From positions 195,713,148 to 195,777,147 of the forward strand of contig CM071598.1 in NCBI GenBank assembly GCA_036435485.1: a stretch of 64,000 bases of DNA. Reading direction: 5' to 3'. Below are positions 55,821-64,000 of the stretch, in pieces (position 1 is the first letter of the stretch; each line of letters begins with the position of its first letter). A program made the position numbers and the translations under genes. The notes beneath the pieces were generated by a model. It did not search any database and was not told where the DNA came from. It was given only the letters and a program-made list of their open reading frames with translations. The stretch comes from Saposhnikovia divaricata (lineage: Eukaryota; Streptophyta; Magnoliopsida; Apiales; Apiaceae).

Positions 55821-58032
55821 ATGTCAGCAATTCCTCCACCAACACCTACTGTTTCTGAAAAGGCTCCTACTACTGTGAGTCGTTATGAACCAATCAGGGT
55901 TCCTATTCTCAGGCCATTAGAGTATGCTATGTGGAAGGTCAAGATGACTATGTTTCTGGAGGCTACAGATCCAGAATATCTTGACAGGATTTATGAAGGT
56001 CCTCACAATCCTACAAAGCTATCTGTTGCAGCTGCTGGTGAAGAAGCTAAAATAGTTCCAAAGGAAAAGAAGGACATGACTCCTGAAGATCTATCATCAA
56101 TTGCTAAGGATGCAAAGGTTAGGCATTTACTGCATAGTGCTTTAGACAATGTTATGTCTAACAAAGTCATTAACTGCACCACTGCAAAAGAGATATGGGA
56201 TGCTCTTGAAGTCAGGTGTCAAGGAACTACGGCTATTAAGAAGAATAGGAGAAACATACTCACACAAGAGTATGAGCATTTTGAGGCTAAACCTGAAGAG
56301 ACCATGACAGAAACATTTGATAGATTCTGTAAACTGCTCAATGATCTGTCATTGGTCAACAAAGAGTATGATCTAGAAGACTCAAATCTCAAGTTTCTTC
56401 TTTCTCTACCTGAAAAGTGGGATGTGAAAATAACTATGGGCTGAAACAGAGATTGATGAAATCTATGGGCTGCTCAAAACTCATGAATTGGAAATGGAGC
56501 AGAGAAACAGGAGATCAAGCAGGAAGGCAAAGTCTGTTGCTCTTAATGTTGAAGAGAAGCCTCAGAAGAAAGAGGCATCAAGAAGGAAAATGAAGGGAAA
56601 AGCTTTGGTCATACACTCAGAAAGTGAATCATCAGACTCTGATTGTGATTCAAACTCTTCTGAATCATCTGACTCAGAGGATGATGAAGAAGAAATGAGG
56701 AAAATGGCTGTGTTGATGGTGAAGACCTTCAAGAAAATGGGTTTCAAGAATTTCAAGAAAGGAAAAAGGTTTTCTAGAGACTCAAATGAAGACAGAAAAA
56801 GCTTCAGGAAGTCTGATAAGAGAGATTCTAGGGGGAAGAAGGATAAGTCTGAAATTCAATGCTACAAGTGTAAAGAGATGGGTCACTATGCTCCTGAGTG
56901 CAAGAAGGGTAAAACTGGAAAGGTACTCTACACTAAAGGCAGAGATTGGGCAGACACTTCAGATTCTGATGAAGAAGTGAACTATGCTCTCATGGCTACT
57001 ACTGAATCAGAAACTTCTGAAAATCAGGTACCTCTAACTACCTATGCTTATAATATTGATGACATTGCTCAATTAAGAATTTATCTTAAGTCATTGCATA
57101 TAAGTTATAGGGATCAGACTTTAGAGAATGAGAGGATAAAATCTGAAAATTCTGAACTTAAGGTTAGAAATAAACTTGTTGAAGAAAAACTTGAAAACAT
57201 GCAACAAGTTCAGAAAGAGAGAGATGATGCTGTTTCTATAGAACATGATTTGCTTCAGAAATATAAACAACTAGAATCTGAGTTGGAGGAAGCAAATAAG
57301 AAAATTAGGACTTGGACTAATTCTGGAAAGGACACTCAACAGATTTTTCAAACAGACACTGTTGGTCTAGGTTATAATGAGGGAGATGAACTTAGATTTA
57401 AAAATCAAGTTAAAATCAGACCTCATTTTGTACATGGAGCCAGTAAATTTTTATTTGAAAATGAAAAAGAAGCTGTTAAAAGTGAACCAGTAAAAACTAG
57501 TGTTAAACAGGTTAATATCGGTTCAATGACAGATAAACAACTCAAACATAAACTGAAGGAGTTAAAATCTGTTAAGAAACAGAGAGTGTCAAATAAGAAC
57601 AGAAATGGAAAAGTAGGCATTACTTCAGGAAATAAACCAATGCTTGCTAGTTATGCTCCAAGAAAGACATGTCATAACTGTGGTAGTACTAAGCATCTTG
57701 CAAATTTCTGCAAGAAAAACAAAAATATAAATTCTTTACCTTCCAAGTCTGAGGTAAAGAAGGATTTTGCTAGAACTAAATCACAGACTTTATGCACACA
57801 CTGTGGAAGCACTTGGCATTCCATTTATACTTGCAGAGAGTATCATGCAATCTATCATAATTACTATGAACTGAAACCCAATCTGAAATGGGTTAAAGTT
57901 AATACTGCAAGTGTAAACTCTGATACTGTTAGCTCAAACTCTGATAATGTTAATTCCGCTGCAAAAGCTAACAAAGTTAAGAATGTCAAAGGATCCAAGC
58001 AAGTCTGGATCCTTAAATCTAATCCTCAGTAA
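55821..58032 (+). pseudogene. Sirevirus-like gag (UBN2 domain, three zinc knuckles), frameshifted
   Basis: ATG at 55821 follows the PBS by 46 bases. First part (to 56444): Pro/Thr-rich start, then the UBN2 gag domain (WKVKMTMFLEATDPEYLDRI, EIWDALEVRCQGT, YEHFEAKPEE). A frame change near 56436 stops it at 56442-56444; the next frame picks up at once (ETEIDEIYGLLKTHELEMEQ). Then an acidic-Ser linker, knuckle 1 CYKCKEMGHYAPEC (56860-56901), a coiled-coil stretch (about 57120-57310), knuckle 2 CHNCGSTKHLANFC (57670-57711) and knuckle 3 CTHCGSTWHSIYTC (57793-57834). It ends LKSNPQ and TAA at 58030-58032, in the same frame as pol. Confidence 0.9.
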
Positions 58033-60237
58033 TTGCAGGGCAACAGGGAGGCAACCCTAGTCGTGGACAGTGGATGTTCAGGACACATGACTGGAAATAA
58101 AGCCCTGCTATCAGACTATGTGGAGAAGGCTGGCCCAAAAGTTTCCTATGGTGATGGCAATGTAGGAAGAACATTGGGATATGGCAATATTAATCTTGGA
58201 AATGCCATCATCAACAATGTAGCTCATGTCCCAGGACTCAAGCATGACTTACTACAGGTAGATTTTCAACCTGAATATTGTGAAGTTATCAGCAAATCTA
58301 CAGGAAAGGTTGTTCTAGTTGGTCATAGGCAAAACAACATTTATGAAATCAAGCTTTTGATAGACTCTGTTGGAAAAGCTGTTTGCCTGTCTACAAGAAT
58401 GTCTAGTGAAGAAAGTTTGAATTGGCACAAGAAACTCTCACATTTGAACTTGAACAACATCAATGAATTGATCAGAAAGGATCTTGTAAGAGGACTCCCA
58501 AAGGCTCTGTTAAATGTTGATGGCCTATGTGATTCCTGTCAGAAGGCTAAACAAAGGAAGTCATCTTTCAAGAGCAAGACAGAATTTTCAATCACTGATC
58601 CTTATCATCTTCTGCATGTTGATCTCTTTGGTCCAGTAAATGTTATGTCTATAGAAAGGAAGAAATATGCTTTAGTCATTGTTGATGAATACACTAGATT
58701 CACTTGGGTGTATTTTCTAGCAAAGAAGGATGAAACTACATTAACTCTGATAGAGCATGTGAAGCTTCTGGACAAAGGATCAAGTAACAAAGTCAGAATC
58801 ATCAGAAGTGATAATGGAACTGAGTTCATAAATGCAACAATGGAAGAATTCTGCAAGGACAATGGAGTGAAGCAAGAATTTTCAGCACCTGGTACACCAC
58901 AACAAAATGGTGTAGTTGAAAGGAAAAATATAACCTTGATTGAAGCTGCCAGAACTATGCTTGATGAAGCAAAATTGCAAACTTATTTCTGGGCAGAACC
59001 TGTTCAAACTGCTTGTTTTACTCAAAATGCTACACTGATCAATAAGCATGGAAAGACACCATATGAGATGGTGAAGAAAAAGAAGCCTAACCTGAAATAC
59101 TTTCATATTTTCGGGTGCAAATGCTTTGTTTTGAAGACTCATCCTGAACAGTTGACCAAGTTTGAGCTAAAGGCAGATGAAGGAATTTTTGTTGGCTATC
59201 CACTGTCAACAAAGGCATTCAGAGTTTACAATCTGAGAACTAAAGTGTTCATGGAATCTATACATGTGTCGTTTGATGACAAGAAGATAACTGGACTTGA
59301 AGACAAAGATGAATATGATCAACTGAACTTTGAAAATGAAGATTTAAACTCTGTTGAAGTAAACTCTGATCAAACAATTCTGACAGACTCTGTTGAAACA
59401 AATTCTGAACCTCTACTGGTAAACACTGGAGAAACTTCTCAGCCACAACAAAGGGAAGAACCAGTTGAGGGGGAGCATGATCAAGATGAAGACTCAAACA
59501 CTGATACTGAGTCAACTGAAAAATCTGGATCAAACTCTGATGACTCAAACTCTGAAAATTCAAATTCTGACTCTGTGCAGTCAAGTTCAGGGGGAGTCTC
59601 AGAAAACGAAGATAGATCACAACAAAATCAGGAGAGCATGGATCAAGGGGGAGGATCACATGCTGACAGAAGTCATTTGCCTTCTGCTAGGAAATGGACT
59701 AAATCACATACACCTGATTTGATAATTGGTGATCCAGATGCAAAAGTAAAAACAAGAAGTGCCACTGCAAGTGAATGTCTGTTTCATGCATTCTTGTCTA
59801 AGAATGAACCAAAGAAAGTGGGAGAAGCTCTTCAAGATGCTGACTGGATAACAGCAATGCAGGAAGAGTTGAATGAATTTGGAAGGAATGAAGTTTTGAC
59901 TCTTGTACAAAGGCCAAAGAACAGATCTATTGTTGGTACTAAATGGGTTTTCAGAAACAAGACTGACAGTGAAGGTGTTATCACAAGGAACAAGGCTAGA
60001 CTGGTAGCAAAAGGCTATTCACAGCAGGAAGGAATAGACTATGATGAAACATTTGCTCCAGTTGCAAGATTGGAGGCAATCAAAATTTTTCTAGCATATG
60101 CCTCTCACAAGAAATTCAAAGTGTTCCAGATGGATGTGAAAAGTGCTTTTCTGAATGGGAAGCTTGAAGAAGAAGTGTTTGTTGAACAACCACCAGGATT
60201 TGTGGACCCCAATATCCAAATTATGTCTACAGGCTAG
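58033..60237 (+). pseudogene. Sirevirus-like pol: protease, integrase, start of RT
   Basis: Continues the gag frame after a single TAA. Protease active site DSGCSGHMTG at about 58060-58090. A gap of about a dozen codons is likely after GLKHDLLQ (58240-58260), where relatives have an LSVSQICD-type stretch. GAG-pre-integrase and HHCC zinc domain (WHKKLSHLN ... CDSCQKAKQRK), integrase core with HVDLFGPV, IIRSDNGTEF and QQNGVVERKN, a long acidic Asn-Ser-Asp linker (59330-59650), then RT from WITAMQEELNEF to MDVKSAFLNG. A one-base loss near 60210 shifts the frame to a stop at 60235-60237. Confidence 0.9.
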
Positions 60238-61331
60238 ATAAGGCACTATATGGACTTAAGCAGGCACCAAGAGCATGGTATGAGACATTTTCTCAATTTC
60301 TTCTAGAAAGTGGATTCAACAGAGGTACAATTGATAAAACTCTGTTTTATTTCAATCAAGGAAGTCACCTTCTTTTAGTTCAGATATATGATGATGACAT
60401 TATCTTTGGGTCTACTAATGATAAACTCTGTAAGAAATTTGCCAAGCTCATGCAGTCCAGATATCAAATGAGCATGATGGGAGAGCTTAGTTATTTTCTA
60501 GGCCTACAGGTGAAACAAACAGATGATGGTATCTTCATTAATCAAGCAAAATATACCAGAAATCTTCTCAAGAAATTTGGTATGCTTGACTGTTCATCTG
60601 CATCAACTCCCATGGCAACAGCAACTAAATTGGACAAAGACACAGGAGTTTCAGTGGATATGACAAACTACAGGGGCATGATAGGATCTCTTCTTTACTT
60701 GACAGTTAGTAGGCCTGACATCATGTATGCAACCTGTCTTTGTGCAAGGTTTCAGGCAGATCCTAGAGAGCCACATCTGACAGCTGTGAAGAGAATCTTC
60801 AAGTATCTCAAGGGCACCATATCATTAGGTCTGTGGTATCCCAGAGAATCAGATTTCAAGCTACTTGGGTATTCTGATGCAGACTTTGCAGGCTGCAAGA
60901 TTGACAGAAAGAGCACTAGTGGAAGTTATCAATTTCTTGGTGACAGACTTGTCTCTTGGTACAGCAAGAAACAGAAATCAATTTCCACATCTACAACTAA
61001 AGCAGAGTATATTGCAGCTGGTAGCTGCTGTGCACAGATCTTGTGGATGAAGAATCAGTTGCTGGATTATGGATTGAGGTACAGTAAGATTCCAATTTAC
61101 TGTGATAATCAAAGTGCTATTGCTATGACAGGTAATCCAGTACAGCATTCAATGACCAAGCACATCAGCATAAGGTACCATTTCATCAGAGAACATGTGG
61201 AAGAAGGGAATATTGAACTACATTTTGTGTCTACAGAACAACAGCTTGCAGATATCTTCACCAAACCATTGAGTGAAGCTACATTTACAAGACTGGTCAA
61301 TGAACTAGGAATGGTCTCTGGTTCTGACTAG
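60210..61331 (+). pseudogene. Sirevirus-like pol: rest of RT and RNase H
   Basis: The shifted frame continues ALYGLKQAPRAWYETF. The active-site box at 60387-60398 reads YDDD instead of YVDD: Val is replaced by Asp, a change expected to harm RT. Downstream: SYFLGLQVKQ, MIGSLLYLTVSRPDIMYA, RIFKYLKGT, YSDADFAG, KSTSGSYQFLG, then the C-terminal HISIRYHFIREHVEEGNI and LADIFTKPL, ending at TAG 61329-61331. RNase H is otherwise intact. Confidence 0.9.
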
Positions 61332-62758
61332 GAATGTTGGTTAGATTCAAATTTTACTTATGTAATGTGTTGCTCATATTTCCTTGATTTGTTAAATGCT
61401 AAGTGAACTCTGTTATGCATACTCTGATAATCTGTTTTTCACTGTCAAACTCTGTTAAACTCTGTCAGCATGCCTGTATGTTATACACTGTTAATAATTT
61501 TGATAAACTCTGTGAACTCTGAGTTGATTTTTGTCTGAATGAAAACACCAATGAAGAAATGTGTATGAAGCATGATTCTCATCAATTAATCATGAATCTT
61601 TCTGAGTTATTGTGATCTAATCTTAGATTGTGCAGAAAGTTAACACAGCATGATACTGGTTCATATTTATATCATCTCTTAGTTTATTTTGTCCTAAACT
61701 CTGAGTGTATAAATACTGTGTGCATTGCCTTTCATGAATAACTATTGATGTTGATGAACTCTAAACTCTGTTAGTTATACTCTGGTAGAATAAAATACTT
61801 ACTGCAATACCCCAAAGAAAATGTAAATAGGTAACTATACTCCTTCGAGATTATGTTGGAGACTAGGATGACCCAGGAACTTATTGGTATATAATATGTG
61901 CTAAAATTCTCTGATTTTTGGCGACTAGTCAAATACTAGGATGACCAAGGAACTTATCAAGATGATAAGGGCTAAAATTTTTGAATTTTTGGTGACTGGC
62001 TCCAACCTCTAATTACTGGAATGAATAGAATAAAAAAAAGGGGGGGGGGTATAAAATAAATTAAATATTACTGTATATATAGATTGATTACTACAAAGTT
62101 TAGCTTTCATCATACAGTCAGTGTTTACTATGACAGTTTGTGCATCCAGTGTTTATTGATTTACTTTATGGATTTTATGAAAAATTATATGCTCTAAAAA
62201 TTGATTTGGTAAACTCTGCTTCACACACACATATTTTCACAACTGTGCAATTTTTGAAAGGGTTTCGGTGATAAAGTTGGAGAATTGACAAACGCTGTTG
62301 ATTTGTGATTAGTACTCTGAGGTAAATTTTCAATTGGACAATTTGAAAATTTTAGAGTAAATAGGGCTTTTGACAACTGTTAATAAGTGAATCCCTAATC
62401 GTTCTGTTCCTGATTTAATTGTGATTATTGTTGATGAATTTGTTCCTTATATGATTACTTTAATTAGTTTTCATATTCTCTTCTTTGATTTAATTCTTTG
62501 AAGAACAATTCATAAACATAAAATTTGCAGAACATAATGAATAAGATTAGAGAAACAGGATTTTTCATTGATAATAAGAAAGAGATTACAAGCAAGTATT
62601 ACATCTTTTTTGTTCTCTCTATCTGCTAATCTATTCAACAGGAAAATAAAAGGTCAAGTCCAAACCACTCCATTGTTAGCAAACATCCCAGATGCCATCT
62701 TTGCCACTTTATTTGGGTGGAAGTTGAAGGGATAAGGTTATTTTTGCTGACATATTCA
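61332..62758 (+). other. noncoding zone after pol
   Basis: Contains at least six (A/G)AACTCTG motifs (61400-62215), a tandem duplication of about 70 bp (61858-61996: ACTAGGATGACC.AGGAACTTAT ... TTTTTGG.GACT twice), and a purine run A8G10 at 62032-62049 like a polypurine tract. No LTR begins after that run (no TGTTAAAT), so it is an internal tract; extra polypurine tracts are a reported Sirevirus trait. Confidence 0.6.
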
Positions 62759-63016
62759 TTAACAATGGTTGGTGGTGTTGGATGAGGATGCCTTCGAGGA
62801 AAGCCATGCTAGTGTTGCTTGGAGAGCAGCATCGATGTCGATCACTCTTGCAGGCTTTTCTCTCTCGATCTCTTCCAGACCGGCATCCATCTGCAGCCAC
62901 AGAGTTTCAAGCTGCCTTTCCCAGTCAAACGCATCAAACTCTTCACGCGTATAACTGAAGATATCTCTATTCTCCACGAGATGGAGATTCTTTTCCTTGA
63001 TGGTAAGGTTGGACAT
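62759..63016 (-). CDS. antisense ORF inside the Sirevirus-like element
   Basis: An uninterrupted 85-codon frame on the minus strand, starting MSNLTIKEKNLHLVENRDIF and continuing with FDAFDWERQLETLWLQMD, an E/R-rich part, and ALQATLAWLSSKASSSN. Composition is that of a real soluble helical protein, unlike repeat or shadow frames. On the minus strand a TATA-like CTATTTAAGG (complement of about 63109-63118) and a C/A-rich leader precede the ATG at a normal promoter distance. No known domain. Antisense ORFs between pol and 3' LTR are described for Tat-lineage Ty3/gypsy elements; I am not aware of one for Sireviruses. It could also be a captured host gene. Confidence 0.45.
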   Translation of the reverse strand: MSNLTIKEKNLHLVENRDIFSYTREEFDAFDWERQLETLWLQMDAGLEEIEREKPARVIDIDAALQATLAWLSSKASSSNTTNHC

Positions 63017-63116
63017 TGTTTAATGGTGTATTGTGTGAAGGGTTTTTGCTTTTCCGGAGAAAATGAAAGGTTAAAGAGATAGTGAACAAGTCTGAACAAA
63101 TCTCTAGGCCTTAAAT

Positions 63117-63531
63117 AGAGATGGGTAAGTAACGAAGTCCTAAACGCTTCGTATTCTGATTCTTAGTGGTTACAGGTAAACGATTCATATTCTGGTTTTA
63201 AATGGGTCCAGGTATTTTAAAAGAGTGTTATTTGATTTTTTTTTAAAATCAAATATTTTATTGTTATATTTGCAAAATACACTTCTTAAAAATACAAGCA
63301 CGTAACCCACTCACCCATTATCGTGTCCCACTCACACATTAATTTCGGAACTGTTGAGTGTTTGAATACATAAAAGATTGAGTTTTTAATTACTCTAATT
63401 ACTTTTGTGTTCAAACGGTTGTATTTTACTTTTTACATCTCACAGTTCTCTCACTTTTCACTTGGGCATTTTCGTAAACACTTTTCCTACATACATTTCT
63501 CTTAGAGATTTCCTGCAAATTTCTTGATTCA
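63117..63531 (+). other. spacer before the last ORF
   Basis: AT-rich, no gene. A C/T-rich leader (CATCTCACAGTTCTCTCACT, 63436-63455) precedes the next ATG. Confidence 0.4.
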
Positions 63532-63993
63532 ATGGCTTCTAAACCATTCACTGCTCTTGGTCTACGGTTTGTCCCTAACAACTATGAAGCTCCACTCTAT
63601 CATGAACGTGTTCTAGAAGCGTTTCATCTTATGCAGAATTTCTTGAGAGACTCAGAGATTGGACAAGCTCTAGTTGAACCTGGTACTCTCTCTGCATCTC
63701 AAATTGCCACTTTTTGGCAAAACTCAGTCTATGTGGATGGAGGAGAGAATGGGACTCCTAACATCATCTTCACGTATGAAGAACAAGAGTTTGTGATTAC
63801 TCCACAAACTGTCAGAGATACAATGGGGTTTGATACACATACATCTTATACTTACGTTGCTGAACCTCAATTGAGACAGATGTTACAGGAGATAGGTTAC
63901 ATGGAATCTCTTGACAAGCTTGGCAGTGTAAAGAGACCTAATCTCAGGAAGGAATGGAATTTTTTCTTCGATTGCATTACAAGGACATTCTAG
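63532..63993 (+). CDS. additional (envelope-position) ORF of the Sirevirus-like element, partial
   Basis: ATG at 63532 opens 153 codons: MASKPFTALGLRFVPNNYEA, then HERVLEAFHLMQNFLRDSEIG, IIFTYEEQEFVITPQTVRDT, and RPNLRKEWNFFFDCITRTF before TAG at 63991-63993. The ITPQ.V.... and RKEW.FFFD.ITR segments resemble the N-terminal part of the large uncharacterised proteins encoded after pol in many plant Sireviruses and annotated as gag-like or env-like. There the frame continues past ITR.F, so this TAG is probably a nonsense mutation and the rest lies beyond the window. No membrane segment is visible in this part. Confidence 0.55.
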   Translation: MASKPFTALGLRFVPNNYEAPLYHERVLEAFHLMQNFLRDSEIGQALVEPGTLSASQIATFWQNSVYVDGGENGTPNIIFTYEEQEFVITPQTVRDTMGFDTHTSYTYVAEPQLRQMLQEIGYMESLDKLGSVKRPNLRKEWNFFFDCITRTF

Positions 63994-64000
63994 AAGAAGG

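Larger units (their letters stand above)
55241..64000 (+). mobile_element. Sirevirus-like Ty1/copia element, 3' end outside window
   Basis: 5' LTR, tRNA-Met PBS, long gag with three zinc knuckles, pol (protease, integrase, RT, RNase H), then a noncoding zone of more than 1.2 kb and two further ORFs before the window ends. A long gag and extra sequence and ORFs after pol are Sirevirus (SIRE/Maximus) traits. It has two frameshifts and one in-frame stop and is probably inactive, but coding decay is light, so it is much younger than the copia at 19.9-26.8 kb. Confidence 0.88.

Noticed and set aside
62032..62060. 3' LTR of the Sirevirus-like element starting after the A8G10 tract
   Set aside because: The following sequence has no likeness to the 5' LTR start, and the element appears to continue with further ORFs.
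62842..63099. Overlapping 85-codon minus-strand frame in another phase
   Set aside because: Overlaps the better-supported antisense ORF; composition is less protein-like and its ATG lies further from a normal initiation position relative to the TATA-like box.

Overview
The window is plant nuclear DNA, almost certainly eudicot. It is AT-rich, the genes have introns with GT..AG borders, it carries a TDIF-type CLE peptide gene, and most of it is layers of plant transposable elements (Ty1/copia, Ty3/gypsy-type solo LTR, CACTA, Helitron, Stowaway, Harbinger, hAT and Mutator-type MITEs, a non-LTR copy, and an endogenous pararetrovirus). The Sirevirus-like element at the right end resembles those of asterids such as Apiaceae, but that is only an impression.

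Layout. 1-8.25 kb: the right part of a CACTA element whose left end lies outside the window, carrying a putative exon split by a 4.9-kb solo LTR with a perfect 5-bp target duplication. 8.25-10.0 kb: the 5' part of a minus-strand copia element into which the CACTA jumped. 10-12 kb: no gene recognised. 12-19.9 kb and 40.7-43.9 kb: degenerate copies of one repeated module (housekeeping-type promoter, a 30-codon first exon, a second exon-like block and upstream sequence). Different broken gene fragments follow the modules: a KH-domain (PEPPER-like) fragment at 17.5-18.1 kb, an SMC5 fragment at 27.4-28.0 kb, and a JMJ13-type histone demethylase fragment at 42.7-43.8 kb. 19.9-26.8 kb: a complete but decayed copia element (LTRs, gag, protease, integrase, RT, RNase H; minus strand) with a perfect target duplication and a paralogous empty site at about 15.8 kb. 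28-34 kb: a gene-poor stretch of MITEs, several nested, plus a Helitron. 34.0-40.5 kb: three tandem copies of an unrecognised exon-bearing unit, with transposons present in one copy and absent from the others.

Two genes look intact. A CLE41/CLE44 (TDIF) precursor lies at 44.5-44.9 kb on the minus strand, and a three-exon gene for an 81-residue protein lies at 46.5-48.6 kb on the minus strand. Right of these come a non-LTR retrotransposed copy with three tandem hairpins, a Helitron end with a satellite-like array, and at 51.4-55.2 kb a rearranged endogenous caulimovirid. It holds a polyprotein C-terminus, intergenic promoter, primer-binding site, decayed movement-protein ORF, and then an 821-bp inverted copy of that ORF which could form a long hairpin transcript.

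From 55.2 kb to the end runs the 5' LTR, gag, pol and downstream region of a Sirevirus-like copia element. It has an in-frame stop between gag and pol, one frameshift in gag and one in RT, an antisense ORF with a TATA-like box, and a candidate extra (envelope-position) ORF at the window edge. Its 3' LTR lies outside. Most of the window is therefore an archaeological record; the TDIF gene and the small three-exon gene are the likely functional host genes. Domain and family calls are from reading translated motifs by eye; no database search was run.
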